A stretch of 64,000 nt of DNA from Vogesella oryzae (GTDB lineage: Bacteria > Pseudomonadota > Gammaproteobacteria > Burkholderiales > Chromobacteriaceae). The stretch spans positions 1 through 64,000 of the forward strand of contig NZ_CADEPL010000022.1 of assembly GCF_902829295.1 (NCBI RefSeq), read 5' to 3'. The notes below the pieces were generated by a model. That model saw only the letters and a list, made by a program, of their open reading frames with translations, had not been told where the DNA came from and ran no database searches. Positions 1-8,857 of this stretch are shown piece after piece. Numbering within the stretch: the stretch's first letter is position 1; each line of letters begins with the position of its first letter. The translations under genes and the position numbers were made by a program.

Positions 1-130
1 GTCCGAAGCGTGGCGAAACCAGCCGGATCTGCAATTGCCGGTCCAGCAGCAGGTAGCCGCCGGGCAGCGAGTTAAGGACGGTTTCCAGCGCGGAGGTGTC
101 CGGGGCATTCCGCTTTGATTGCTTGTGCAT
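1..130 (-). CDS. N-terminal fragment of a probable PAS-domain sensor protein (runs off the window)
   Basis: An open frame on the minus strand begins at the ATG at 130-128 and is still open at base 1, giving 43 residues. It starts MHKQSKRNAPDTSALETVLN and continues with LPGGYLLLDRQLQIRLVSPR. The pattern 'ETVLNSLPGG..LLLD..L.I..VSP.F' is typical of the first strand and helix of PAS domains in histidine kinases, diguanylate cyclases and sigma-54 activators. Which of these it is cannot be told from the fragment. It is transcribed away from cysG; the 157 bp between them contain no other gene. Confidence 0.5.
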   Translation of the reverse strand, partial: MHKQSKRNAPDTSALETVLNSLPGGYLLLDRQLQIRLVSPRFG

Positions 131-287
131 CGACGGGACGGGAAATTCCAAACGGGTCGGGTAGTTGTGATTGTAGTCATTCCGGCCGCGGACGACGCGG
201 CAGAATTGCTTGCGCCGGCAGGCGCTGACGGTCGCCAAGTCGCAGCCGGGCGGGTATCCTCGACAGGATTATCGACGGGAGCTGCGT

Positions 288-1694
288 GTGGAGTATTTTC
301 CGATTTTTCTGCGCCTGCAGGATGAACCCTGCTTGCTGGTTGGCGGTGGCGAAGTGGCGGTGCGCAAGGCTCGTCTGTTGTTGTCGGCCGGCGCGCGCCT
401 GACGGTGGTGTCGCCGGCGCTGGTGCCGGAGTTGGTCGCATTGGCGGACAGCGGCGTTATCCGGCATGTGCCGCGCGCGGTAGCCGCGAGCGATGTGGCC
501 GGCCAGCGACTGGTGGTGGCCGCCACCGATGACCGCGAGGTCAACCGCATGGTGTCGCAGGCGGCGCAGGCGCAAGGCATCCCGGCCAATGTGGTGGATG
601 ACCCGGAGTTGTCCAGCTATATCACGCCGGCCATCATCGACCGCTCGCCGCTGGTGATCGCGGTGTCTACCGGTGGTGGCGTGCCGGTGCTGGCGCGGCT
701 GGTCCGCGCCCGGCTGGAAAGCATGATTCCTGCCGGTTTTGGCAATCTGGCACGGTTTGCCAGCCGTTTCCGCGACCGGGTCAAGACGAGGTTCGGTAAT
801 GTGGAGCAGCGGCGGGCATTCTGGGAGTCGGTGCTGGAAGGGCCGCTGGCAGAACAGGTAATGAACGGCAACGAAACCGCGGCAGAAGCCGAGATGCTGG
901 CGCGGTTGGCCGCCAGCGACACGCCGCCATCCGGTGCGGTGTATCTGGTGGGCGCCGGGCCGGGCAATCCCGATCTGCTGACTTTCCGTGCGCTGCGGCT
1001 GATGCAGCAGGCCGACGTGGTGCTGTACGACAATCTGGTCGCCGAGCCGTTGCTGGAGCTGGTGCGCCGCGATGCCGAGCGTATTTTTGTCGGCAAGCAG
1101 CGCGCCAACCATTCCTTACCGCAGGAAGACATCAACAGCCTGATGGTGCGCCTGGCGCGGGAAGGCAAGCGCGTGTTGCGGCTGAAGGGGGGCGACCCGT
1201 TTACTTTCGGTCGCGGTGGCGAGGAAATCGAGGCGTTGGCCGCCGAGGGTATCCCGTTCGAGGTGGTGCCCGGCATCACCTCCGCCAGCGGCGCGGCGGC
1301 CTATGCCGGCATTCCGCTGACCCATCGCGATCATGCCCAGTCGGTGACATTTGTTACAGGTCACAAGCAGGACGGCAGCATAGCGCTAGACTGGCCGGCG
1401 TTGACCCGGGAACAGCAGACCGTGGTGGTTTACATGGGGCTGACCATGGCGGCGGAACTCTGCGCTGAATTTATAAGTCATGGCAAGGCGCCCGGCACCC
1501 CGGCGGCGGTGGTGGAACGCGCTACCACCCTGCAACAGCGTACCGTTGTAGGAACACTGGAAACCTTGCCTGGCTTGATCCAGGCGCATAGTATCAGTTC
1601 GCCCGCACTGATTATCGTGGGCGATGTGGTGGCGCTGTCGCCAAGGTTGGGCTGGTTCCGCCCTGCCGAAACAGCGCCGGGGACGGCGGGCTGA
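288..1694 (+). CDS. cysG: Siroheme synthase CysG (dehydrogenase/ferrochelatase plus uroporphyrinogen-III methyltransferase)
   Basis: The bifunctional enzyme makes siroheme from uroporphyrinogen III for sulfite and nitrite reductases. The first ~210 residues form the CysG_N domain, with the NAD-binding GGGEVA at residues 19-24 and a STGGG motif. The second half is a SUMT methyltransferase with VGAGPGNPDLLT and GDPFTFGRGGEE. I place the start at the GTG at 288 because the family begins just before 'YFPIFLRL' and a GGGA ribosome site lies at 277-280. An in-frame ATG at 210 would add 26 residues that do not resemble the family. The length of 468 aa fits CysG. It is followed by a 57-bp gap holding one copy of the dispersed 10-mer (1712-1721). 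Confidence 0.96.
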   Translation: MEYFPIFLRLQDEPCLLVGGGEVAVRKARLLLSAGARLTVVSPALVPELVALADSGVIRHVPRAVAASDVAGQRLVVAATDDREVNRMVSQAAQAQGIPANVVDDPELSSYITPAIIDRSPLVIAVSTGGGVPVLARLVRARLESMIPAGFGNLARFASRFRDRVKTRFGNVEQRRAFWESVLEGPLAEQVMNGNETAAEAEMLARLAASDTPPSGAVYLVGAGPGNPDLLTFRALRLMQQADVVLYDNLVAEPLLELVRRDAERIFVGKQRANHSLPQEDINSLMVRLAREGKRVLRLKGGDPFTFGRGGEEIEALAAEGIPFEVVPGITSASGAAAYAGIPLTHRDHAQSVTFVTGHKQDGSIALDWPALTREQQTVVVYMGLTMAAELCAEFISHGKAPGTPAAVVERATTLQQRTVVGTLETLPGLIQAHSISSPALIIVGDVVALSPRLGWFRPAETAPGTAG

Positions 1695-1751
1695 CCGCCA
1701 TGCCGGCCGCTTGCGGCCAACTTGACCGGTACAAGCCGGAGTAGACGAAAC

Positions 1752-2165
1752 ATGGTTGGCGTACTGATCATTTCACATGGCAATCTCGGGCACAGTCTGG
1801 CCGATTGCGCGCGGCATGTACTCGGCCGTGTGCCGGACAATCTGGCCGTGATGGCCGTGGAAAAACACGAAGATCCGGAACAGAAGTTCCTGGAGGCCGG
1901 CGCCTTGGTTGCCCGGCTACAAGAGGGCGAGGGCGTGGTGGTGCTGACCGATATGGTCGGCGGCACCCCGGCCAATATCACCTGGCGGCTGGTGGATGCC
2001 GGCAAGGTGGAAGCCGTGGCCGGCATCAATCTGCCGATGCTGGTGCGGGTGCTGTGCTACAGCAGCCAGCCGCTGGAAGTCGTGGTCAGCAAGGCCATAA
2101 CCGGCGGCCTGGAGGGGGTCTATTACATGTTGCCAGAGAGCAAAGATGCAAAAACAACAGATTGA
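1752..2165 (+). CDS. PTS EIIA component, mannose family (regulatory)
   Basis: A 137-aa EIIA of the mannose/fructose (ManX) superfamily. The phosphorylatable histidine is His9 in 'IISHGNLG', and the family motif 'VVVLTDMVGGTPAN' follows. It accepts phosphate from HPr in the cytoplasm. No EIIB or EIIC gene follows, so by analogy with other betaproteobacteria this is inferred to be a signalling EIIA and not part of a sugar transporter. The start at 1752 has GGAG at 1738-1741; an upstream ATG at 1722 would add ten basic residues absent from the family. Its last 20 bp overlap ptsH, indicating translational coupling. Confidence 0.9.
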   Translation: MVGVLIISHGNLGHSLADCARHVLGRVPDNLAVMAVEKHEDPEQKFLEAGALVARLQEGEGVVVLTDMVGGTPANITWRLVDAGKVEAVAGINLPMLVRVLCYSSQPLEVVVSKAITGGLEGVYYMLPESKDAKTTD

Positions 2166-2415
2166 GATCATCAACAAACTGGGCTTGCATGCGCGGGCGT
2201 CCAGCAAGTTTACCCAAACCGCCAGCCGTTTCCGTGCCGAGGTATGGATTGCGCGCAATGGCCGTCGTGTCAACGGCAAGAGCATCATGGGCGTGATGAT
2301 GCTGGCGGCGGCCAAAGGGGCAATGGTCGACCTGGAGACCAATGGCGAAGACGAAGAGGCCGCCATGGCCGCTCTGGTGGAATTGATCAACAACCGCTTC
2401 GACGAAGCGGAATGA
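2146..2415 (+). CDS. ptsH: Phosphocarrier protein HPr
   Basis: An 89-aa HPr that carries phosphate from Enzyme I to EIIA. The active-site histidine is His15 in 'LGLHARAS', and Ser46 in 'NGKSIMGVM' is the regulatory site used by HPr kinase/phosphorylase (its gene is not in the window). Start and length match the family. It begins inside the 3' end of the EIIA gene and is followed 40 bp later by ptsI, so the three genes are one operon. The conserved Ser46 implies control by HprK, as known in Neisseriales; that link is inference here. Confidence 0.96.
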   Translation: MQKQQIEIINKLGLHARASSKFTQTASRFRAEVWIARNGRRVNGKSIMGVMMLAAAKGAMVDLETNGEDEEAAMAALVELINNRFDEAE

Positions 2416-2455
2416 TCCGCCGGCAATAACGAAAACAACAGGCGAGGGAGCAAGC

Positions 2456-4195
2456 ATGAGCATCATCCTGCACGGCGTGCCTATCGGTGGCGGTATCGCC
2501 ATCGGCCGGGCGCACTTGTTGACGCAGAGTATGGATGACGTGGTGCATCTGGTGCTGGACGACGACGAGATTCCCGCCGAGCAGGCCCGCTTTGACCTCG
2601 CCGTGCGCGAAACCCGCAAGCAGCTGGAGCTGCTGTGGGGCACCATCCCCGAGAACGCGCCAGCCGAGCTGGGCGCGTTTCTGTCGTTGCACATCATGCT
2701 GTTGTCCGACCCCACCATTTCGCGCGAGCCGCGCGAGCTGGTGGAAAGCCAGCGCTGCAATGCCGAATGGGCGCTGAAACTGCAGTGCGACGCGCTGGTG
2801 GCGCAGTTTGACGCTATCGACGACGACTACCTGCGCGAGCGCAAGCACGATGTGCTGCAGGTGATCGAACGTATCTTCAAGAACCTGGGCGGCCACAGCA
2901 CCGAGCTGCAGATTGCCGAGGATCTGGACGAAGACACCATTCTGGTGGCGCACGACCTGTCGCCGGCGGATATGGTGTATTTCAAGGATGCCAGCGTGGC
3001 AGCCTTCGTCACCGATGTCGGTGGTGCCACCAGCCATACCGCCATTCTCGGCCGCAGCCTGGACCTGCCGTCGGTGATCGCGCTGCATCACGCGCGCGAA
3101 CTGGTGCGCGAGGAAGAAATGATCATCGTCGATGGCCAGCAGGGGGTGCTGGTGATCGATCCGCCGGCCTCGGTGCTGGCCGAGTACCGCCGCCGCCAGC
3201 GCAACTGGGTGGAAGCGCGGCGCAAACTGTCCAGCATCCGCAAGACCGATGCCATTACCCGCGACGGGACGCCGATCGAACTGCTGGCCAATATCGAGCT
3301 GCCGCAGGATGCGGCCAACGTGCTGGAGTCCGGCGCGGTGGGCGTCGGGCTGTTCCGCAGCGAATTCCTGTTCCTGGGGCGCGATAGCCTGCCATCCGAG
3401 GACGAACAATTTGAAGCTTACCGCGAGGTGGCTCAAGCCACCCGCGGTGCGCCGGTGACGGTGCGGACCATGGACCTGGGCGCCGACAAGACCCCGCGCT
3501 GGCTGGGGCATGGCAGTGCGGAAAACCCGGCACTGGGCCTGACCGGCATCCGCCTGTGTCTGGCCGAGCCGCTGATGTTCCGCGCCCAACTACGTGCGCT
3601 GTTGCGGGCGTCCCATTACGGCAAGATCCGTATCCTGTTCCCGATGATCAATGGCCTACCGGAATTGAAGCAGGCGTTGTCACAGCTGGAGTACGCCAAG
3701 CAGGAGCTGCGCGAGGAGGGCATTCCGTTTGCCGCGGAGGTGGAAGTCGGCGCGATGATCGAAATCCCCTCGGCGGCACTGGTGGTCGGCAGCCTGCTCA
3801 AGCATGTGGACTTCCTGTCCATCGGCACCAACGACCTGATCCAGTACACGCTGGCCATCGACCGTAACGACGATTCGGTCAGCCATTTGTACGATCCGGT
3901 GCATCCGGCAGTGCTCAAGCTGATTTCCCACACCATCAAGACCGCCACCAAGGCCGGTAAACCGGTGTCGGTGTGTGGCGAGATGGCCGGTGACGCCCGC
4001 CTTACCCGCCTGCTGTTGGGCATGGGGCTGCGCCGCTTCTCCATGCATCCGGCCAACCTGCTGCAAGTGAAGCAGAATGTGCTGGATAGCCACCTCGACG
4101 AGCTCGGCCCGCAGGCCGGCCGTATCCTGCGCAGTGAAGACCCTGATAGAATCGCCGATCTTCTGCAACAACTGAATGCTGGGCCGGGCGCCTGA
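2456..4195 (+). CDS. ptsI: PTS Enzyme I (phosphoenolpyruvate-protein phosphotransferase)
   Basis: A 579-aa Enzyme I that autophosphorylates from PEP and passes phosphate to HPr. It has an N-terminal HPr-binding and phosphohistidine domain with active His194 in 'GGATSHTAILGRS', then a PEP-binding TIM barrel with 'GIRLCLAEP', 'EIPSAAL', 'DFLSIGTNDLIQYTLA' and 'VCGEMAGD'. A ribosome site (GGCGAGGGAG) precedes the ATG. It is the last gene of the EIIA-HPr-EI operon, and a terminator hairpin overlaps its stop codon. With no membrane EII in the window the system is most likely regulatory. Confidence 0.97.
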   Translation: MSIILHGVPIGGGIAIGRAHLLTQSMDDVVHLVLDDDEIPAEQARFDLAVRETRKQLELLWGTIPENAPAELGAFLSLHIMLLSDPTISREPRELVESQRCNAEWALKLQCDALVAQFDAIDDDYLRERKHDVLQVIERIFKNLGGHSTELQIAEDLDEDTILVAHDLSPADMVYFKDASVAAFVTDVGGATSHTAILGRSLDLPSVIALHHARELVREEEMIIVDGQQGVLVIDPPASVLAEYRRRQRNWVEARRKLSSIRKTDAITRDGTPIELLANIELPQDAANVLESGAVGVGLFRSEFLFLGRDSLPSEDEQFEAYREVAQATRGAPVTVRTMDLGADKTPRWLGHGSAENPALGLTGIRLCLAEPLMFRAQLRALLRASHYGKIRILFPMINGLPELKQALSQLEYAKQELREEGIPFAAEVEVGAMIEIPSAALVVGSLLKHVDFLSIGTNDLIQYTLAIDRNDDSVSHLYDPVHPAVLKLISHTIKTATKAGKPVSVCGEMAGDARLTRLLLGMGLRRFSMHPANLLQVKQNVLDSHLDELGPQAGRILRSEDPDRIADLLQQLNAGPGA

Positions 4196-4212
4196 CCCGG
4201 CTTTTTTCTTTT
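4183..4212 (+). terminator. Intrinsic terminator of the PTS operon
   Basis: GCCGGG (4183-4188) pairs with CCCGGC (4196-4201), followed by a T-rich run, TTTTTTCTTTT. The stem includes the ptsI stop codon in its loop, and the T-run ends directly at the ATG of the next gene. Confidence 0.85.
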
Positions 4213-5292
4213 ATGCTCAAGGACGCCATCGATTTATCCGCCGTGCGGCGCGTGCTGGTTATCAAGCTGCGCCACCACGGCGATGTACTGTTGAGCTCGC
4301 CGGTATTGTCGGTGCTGAAAAACCATGCGCCGCATGCCGAGATCGACGCGCTGGTGTATCACGACACCCGCGACATGCTGGCCGGCCATCCCGCGCTGAG
4401 CGAACTGTTCACCATCGACCGCCAGTGGAAGAAGCTGGGGCCGCTGGGGCAGCTGTGCGCCGAATGGCGACTGCTGGCGCAGCTGCGCGCGCGTCGTTAC
4501 GACCTGGTGATCCACCTTACCGAGCATAAACGAGGTGCCTGGCTGTCACGCCTGCTGGCGCCGCGCTGGTCTGTCGCGCCTAGCGGGAATTTTGGCAAGC
4601 TGTTTGCCAACAGCTTTACCCACCGTTACCCGGTAATCGGCGGTAATCGCCGCCATACCGTGGAAATTCACCTGGATGCGTTGCGCCGGTTGGGTATTTA
4701 CCCGGCTGCCGACGAGCGCCGCCTGCAGCTGGCCATTCCGCAGCCGGCCCGCGAGGTGGTACGCGCCAAACTGGCGGCCAACGGTGTTAGCGGTCGCTAC
4801 GTCCTGATTCATCCGACCTCGCGCTGGCTGTTCAAGACCTGGCCGGTAGCGCGCATGGCCGGCCTGATCGATGCGCTGACCGCGCGCGGCGAGACCGTGG
4901 TGTTGTCGGCGGCGCCGGATCGTGCCGAAATGGCGATGCTGGCGGAAATCCAGTCGCGGCTGGCAAGGCCGGTCGCCAGCCTGGCGGGTGAGTTGAATCT
5001 GAAGCAGTTGGCCGCACTGATCGACGATGCGGCGCTGTTTGTCGGCATGGACTCGGTGCCGATGCACATGGCGGCGGCGTTGCAGACCCCCTGCGTGGCG
5101 CTGTTTGGCCCGTCCGGCGATATCGAATGGGGACCGTGGCAGGTACCGCATCGCTTGCTGGCGACGGCCATGTCCTGTCGTCCCTGTGGCCGCGACGGCT
5201 GCGGTGGCGGCAAGCGCAGCGAATGTCTGGAGCTGATCGACGAGCAACAAGTACTGGCAGCCATTGAACAGCTGCAGCAGGAATTGTCATGA
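4213..5292 (+). CDS. waaQ: Lipopolysaccharide heptosyltransferase III-like (GT9, WaaQ/RfaQ)
   Basis: A 359-aa ADP-heptose:LPS heptosyltransferase of family GT9, adding heptose to the inner core at the cytoplasmic face. It shows 'VLVIKLRHHGDVLLSSPV' at the N-terminus (nucleotide-sugar/LPS acceptor lobe), then 'IHPTSRWLFKTWP' and 'FVGMDSVPMHMAAAL', which are hallmarks of the WaaQ subgroup. The C-terminus has a Cys-containing 'SCRPCGRDGCGGG' stretch. It is the first gene of the LPS core cluster; its ATG abuts the T-run of the upstream terminator with no room for a normal ribosome site. The 3' end overlaps the next gene by 4 bp. The exact heptose acceptor is not predictable. Confidence 0.88.
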   Translation: MLKDAIDLSAVRRVLVIKLRHHGDVLLSSPVLSVLKNHAPHAEIDALVYHDTRDMLAGHPALSELFTIDRQWKKLGPLGQLCAEWRLLAQLRARRYDLVIHLTEHKRGAWLSRLLAPRWSVAPSGNFGKLFANSFTHRYPVIGGNRRHTVEIHLDALRRLGIYPAADERRLQLAIPQPAREVVRAKLAANGVSGRYVLIHPTSRWLFKTWPVARMAGLIDALTARGETVVLSAAPDRAEMAMLAEIQSRLARPVASLAGELNLKQLAALIDDAALFVGMDSVPMHMAAALQTPCVALFGPSGDIEWGPWQVPHRLLATAMSCRPCGRDGCGGGKRSECLELIDEQQVLAAIEQLQQELS

Positions 5293-6428
5293 AAAAACTC
5301 GCCATCGTGCGTCAAAAATACAATCCGGCCGGCGGCGCCGAGCGCATTGTCAGCGCCATCCTGCAGCAGCTGCGTGGCCGCCCGGATATTGATGCCTACC
5401 TGATCAATCGCAAGTGGCAGCCGATGGACGGGATCAAGGGGGTGTCGGTCAATCCGTTCTACCTGGGCAATGTCTGGCGTGACCGCAGTTTTGCCCGCGC
5501 TGCCAAGGCGCGTTGGCAACAGGATGGTGCCGACCTGGTGCAATCGCACGAGCGCATTCCCGGTTGCCATGTTTACCGCGCCGATGATGGCGTGCATCGC
5601 GCCTGGCTGGCGTCGCGTCGTGGCGTGAAAGGGCCGCTGGGCATGCTCGGCATGATGCTGAATCCCTACCATCACTACATGTTGGCCGCGGAAAAGGGCA
5701 TGTACCGTTCTCCTGCGCTCAAGGGGGTGATCTGCATTTCGCAGATGGTGAAGCACGACATCATCGAGCATTACGGCGTGGCAGAAGACAAATGCCACGT
5801 GATCCTCAACGGTATCGACACCGACTTTTTCAATCCACAGGATGCCCGTGCCAAGCGTGATGGTTTGCGGCGTGAACTGGGCATTCCGCCGCAGGCGCCG
5901 GTGTTGGTGTACGTCGGCTCCGGCTTCGAGCGCAAGGGTGTGGCCCAGGCGCTGCAGGCCATCAGCCAGCAGCCCGAAGTCTGGCTGGTGGTGGTAGGTG
6001 GCGATAAAAAACTGCGCCGCTATCAGCAGCTGGCGGAAACGCTGGGTGTCGCCGGACGGGTGCGATTTACCGGCGCGCAATCCAATGTGCGCGACTATTA
6101 CGGCATGGCCGATGGTTTCATCCTGCCGGCCTTGTATGAGCCATTCGGTCTGGTGGTAAGCGAGGCGCTGGCTTGTGGCCTGCCGGTACTGGCCAGCAGC
6201 CGCGTTGGCGCCGCCGAGCTGTTGCAGCCGGGCGAAACCGGCTGGATTACCCCGCCGCAGGATGATGCCGGCTGGCGCGCCGCGGTGGCGCAGTGGTTGG
6301 CTGCGCGTGAACGTTGGCCGCAAATGGGGGTTGCCGGACGGCAGCGGGTGGCAGGCATGACCGAGAAACAGATGGTCGATGCCATGATCGCTCTGTACGA
6401 CGGCTTGCTGGCGGACCATCCGGCATGA
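5289..6428 (+). CDS. waaG: LPS core glycosyltransferase, WaaG-like (GT4)
   Basis: A 379-aa GT-B retaining glycosyltransferase of family GT4. The N-terminal 'PAGGAERIV' loop and the C-terminal donor-site motif 'EPFGLVVSEALACGLPV' (E-x7-E) are present, as is 'YVGSGFERKGV', a pattern seen in WaaG, the LPS glucosyltransferase I that adds the first outer-core hexose. The ATGA overlap with waaQ upstream and with the next GT9 gene downstream puts it in the core operon. WaaG assignment rests on overall motif pattern and position; the actual sugar could differ. Confidence 0.82.
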   Translation: MKKLAIVRQKYNPAGGAERIVSAILQQLRGRPDIDAYLINRKWQPMDGIKGVSVNPFYLGNVWRDRSFARAAKARWQQDGADLVQSHERIPGCHVYRADDGVHRAWLASRRGVKGPLGMLGMMLNPYHHYMLAAEKGMYRSPALKGVICISQMVKHDIIEHYGVAEDKCHVILNGIDTDFFNPQDARAKRDGLRRELGIPPQAPVLVYVGSGFERKGVAQALQAISQQPEVWLVVVGGDKKLRRYQQLAETLGVAGRVRFTGAQSNVRDYYGMADGFILPALYEPFGLVVSEALACGLPVLASSRVGAAELLQPGETGWITPPQDDAGWRAAVAQWLAARERWPQMGVAGRQRVAGMTEKQMVDAMIALYDGLLADHPA

Positions 6429-7540
6429 AGAACAGTCGTGTTCCCGGTCGGCTACTGATCTTTGCCTGGCTGTTGCCGCGTCTGCTGCTGCGATTCTGGC
6501 GGCGCAAGCCGGCAGCGGCGGAAATGCGGCGCATCGTGGTCTTGCACCAGTTTCTGCTCGGCGATGCCTTGATGGCTACCAGCCTGCTGGCCAAGCTGCG
6601 GCAACAGCATCCGGCGGCGGAAATCCTGCTGGCCTGCCCGCCGCTGCAGGCCGAGATGTATGCGGCACAGCCGTATGGTGTGCGCACCATACCCTGGTCG
6701 CCGCGCGATTTTTCCGCCATCTGGCGCTTGTGCACCCTTGGCCGGGTGGACTGGGCGCTGCTGATGGGTGAGAACCGGCTGTCGTTTCTGGCGCGGGCGA
6801 TGGGCGCGCGTTGGGTGTCAGGCTTTGCCGGTGAGACGCCTGCCTACAAGAACTGGCTGCTGGATGAGGCCGTGCCGTATGCCAGCGAGCCGGAAGCCTG
6901 GAGCGATACCGCCGCCCGCTTGGTGCCGGGGCCGGCGCCGGCACCATTTGCCTTGGCCGATTGGCCGCTACCACAGGTGGCGCTGCCGGACTTGCCGGCG
7001 CGCTTCGTGCTGCTGCATGTCGGTGCCAGTTCGGCTACCCGTTACTGGCCGGCGGCCAACTGGACCGCATTGGCGCAGCATTTGCGCGCACGGGGGCTGG
7101 CAATTGTCTGGTCTTGCGGCCCGGGCGAGCAGCATTTGCTGCCGGCTGGCGGTATCCAGGAAAACGATGTGGTATTGGCCGGCAGCCTGCGGTTGCCGCA
7201 ATTACGCGCGGTGATGGCGCAGGCGGCGGTGAATGTGTGCCCGGATACCGGCGTAGCACACCTGGCCAAGACCACCGGCCGGCCGCTGGTGATGTTGTTT
7301 GGTCCGGGGGCCGAGGTGCTATTCGGTCCGGGCCAATTCTTTGGCGCGGCACCGTTTGCCGGTGTCGGCCCGGTATGGTTCCCGTGCCGCAACCAGCGCA
7401 GCATTCATCATCGTGAAGTGGACTGGGTGCTGCGTTGTGGTCGCCGGTTCGGTGATGCCCCACCGGCCTGTAAGCGCCCGCTGTGTATGGAAGCTATCCA
7501 GTCTGATGCGGTAGCCGCGGCTGTTGGCCGCATGTTGTAA
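6425..7540 (+). CDS. Second GT9 glycosyltransferase (ADP-heptose:LPS heptosyltransferase family)
   Basis: 371 aa. After a short basic/hydrophobic N-terminus, the GT9 signature 'IVVLHQFLLGDALMATSLL' appears, followed later by 'CPDTGVAHLAKTTGRPLVMLFGPG', equivalent to the heptosyltransferase donor-binding loop. I start at the ATG at 6425, which overlaps the previous stop (ATGA); starting upstream would add 37 residues read out of frame from waaG. The protein is more divergent than the first GT9 enzyme, so substrate is uncertain. The dispersed 10-mer lies at 6313-6322 just upstream (inside waaG) and again at 7522-7531 in the last codons. Confidence 0.8.
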   Translation: MKNSRVPGRLLIFAWLLPRLLLRFWRRKPAAAEMRRIVVLHQFLLGDALMATSLLAKLRQQHPAAEILLACPPLQAEMYAAQPYGVRTIPWSPRDFSAIWRLCTLGRVDWALLMGENRLSFLARAMGARWVSGFAGETPAYKNWLLDEAVPYASEPEAWSDTAARLVPGPAPAPFALADWPLPQVALPDLPARFVLLHVGASSATRYWPAANWTALAQHLRARGLAIVWSCGPGEQHLLPAGGIQENDVVLAGSLRLPQLRAVMAQAAVNVCPDTGVAHLAKTTGRPLVMLFGPGAEVLFGPGQFFGAAPFAGVGPVWFPCRNQRSIHHREVDWVLRCGRRFGDAPPACKRPLCMEAIQSDAVAAAVGRML

Positions 7541-7558
7541 CCCAATGATTGAGACGCG

Positions 7559-8857
7559 ATGACTAAAAAGCTGGACATGCTGTTCTTGTTGCTGGCCCTG
7601 GTGTTTGTGACGGTGGCCAATGTGTCGCACACCGTGGCGTTACGTTATGTGCTGCTGGTGCTGTTCCTTGGATACTCCGTTTGCCACCGGTATGCGCTGC
7701 TGGACTTCATTCGAAGCAGCAGAAAGCTGTTCTGGTCGCTGGCTGCATTTGTCGGCTACGTGTTCCTGCATTCGCTGTTGTGGTCCAACTGGCCGGAGCT
7801 ATCGCTGGGCGAGGCGCGTAGCCAGATGTTGATGGGACTGTTGTGGTTTGTCGCTGGCGGGGTGCTGTTCTGGCGTCGTCAGGCGCTGTCGATCAAGGAT
7901 GTGGTGTTACTGGCGGGTACACTGTTATGTGGTGTGGAACTCGGGCATGCCGGCTATGTGCTGGTGACGACTGGCGCGTTGCCATACCAGACGGCATTTA
8001 CGACTGCGACCAAGCTGGAATTGACCTTTTTCATCAATACCGTACTGGTATTCCTGGCGGTACGACTGTTTGCCGATTTCAGCCCGCGCTTTCACTATGC
8101 TAGCCGATTGCCACGCTGGCTTCCTTACCTTGCATTATTGCTATTGTTATCGGTCAGCCTGATGGCCGGGGCGCGCAACGGTCTGATCGGCATGGTGTAT
8201 CTGGCGTTTTCCATGCTGGGGGTCTTCCTGTATTGGGAGCGCAAGCGTTTGGGCTGGCGTAAGGCATTGCTGATTGTCTTCGTGATCTGTGCCGCCGTGG
8301 GAGCTATGGCTGGTTACGCGTTTCACAAGGATACCCGGAATCAGGTTTTTGCCGGCTCGGCCGACATGGGGTGGCATTACCAGACTTCAAAAGGCTGGCT
8401 ACGGACCGAACCTTATCCGGTGATGGCCAATGGTCAGGGTGTGGACCCGTCAGCTTACGAGCGCACTGCCTGGATCAGCCGTGGCCTGGACTTGATCCGC
8501 GACAATCCGCTGGGCTACGGCTATGGCCGTAATGCCTTTACCCGTGCGCTGACGCATCTCGGTATCGAAAACAAGTTGGGTCATAGCCATAGCGGCTTTA
8601 TCGACCTCGGGGTCGGGCTGGGCGTTCCGGGCATCCTGCTGTGGCTGTTGTTCTGCCTGTCGCTGATGTTTACCGGGTTGAGACGCTTTGTGCGCGGGCA
8701 AAACACGACCGGTCTGGTGCTGGCACTGGTGGTTGGCGGCTTTGTCGGCCGCATGCTGATCGAGAGCATCCAGCGTGATCACCTGCTGCATTTGTTCTTG
8801 TTCATTGTGGGCGCACTGCTGGCAGAACTGCTACGCGAGGAGTCGCAACGTGCTTGA
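7559..8857 (+). CDS. waaL: O-antigen ligase family membrane protein (WaaL-like)
   Basis: A 432-aa polytopic membrane protein, roughly 10-12 hydrophobic segments, with a large periplasmic loop around residues 260-340 followed by 'GHSHSGFIDLGVGLGVPGI', the Wzy_C motif of O-antigen ligases and polymerases. The conserved His and the preceding Arg-rich loop are typical of WaaL, which joins undecaprenyl-linked O-antigen to lipid A-core in the periplasm. Location in the middle of the core cluster supports ligase over polymerase. It ends 8 bp inside the next gene. Confidence 0.82.
   Translation: MTKKLDMLFLLLALVFVTVANVSHTVALRYVLLVLFLGYSVCHRYALLDFIRSSRKLFWSLAAFVGYVFLHSLLWSNWPELSLGEARSQMLMGLLWFVAGGVLFWRRQALSIKDVVLLAGTLLCGVELGHAGYVLVTTGALPYQTAFTTATKLELTFFINTVLVFLAVRLFADFSPRFHYASRLPRWLPYLALLLLLSVSLMAGARNGLIGMVYLAFSMLGVFLYWERKRLGWRKALLIVFVICAAVGAMAGYAFHKDTRNQVFAGSADMGWHYQTSKGWLRTEPYPVMANGQGVDPSAYERTAWISRGLDLIRDNPLGYGYGRNAFTRALTHLGIENKLGHSHSGFIDLGVGLGVPGILLWLLFCLSLMFTGLRRFVRGQNTTGLVLALVVGGFVGRMLIESIQRDHLLHLFLFIVGALLAELLREESQRA

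Noticed and set aside
130-287. Possible cobalamin or other riboswitch ahead of cysG
   Set aside because: I see no recognisable conserved box or extended structure in this 157-bp interval.
177-1112. Long open frame antisense to cysG
   Set aside because: The plus strand has unmistakable CysG motifs; the antisense translation is His/Gln/Arg-rich, as expected from a GC-rich gene read backwards. The same holds for the long antisense frames opposite ptsI, metX, ampG, the SMC operon, prlC and tctE.
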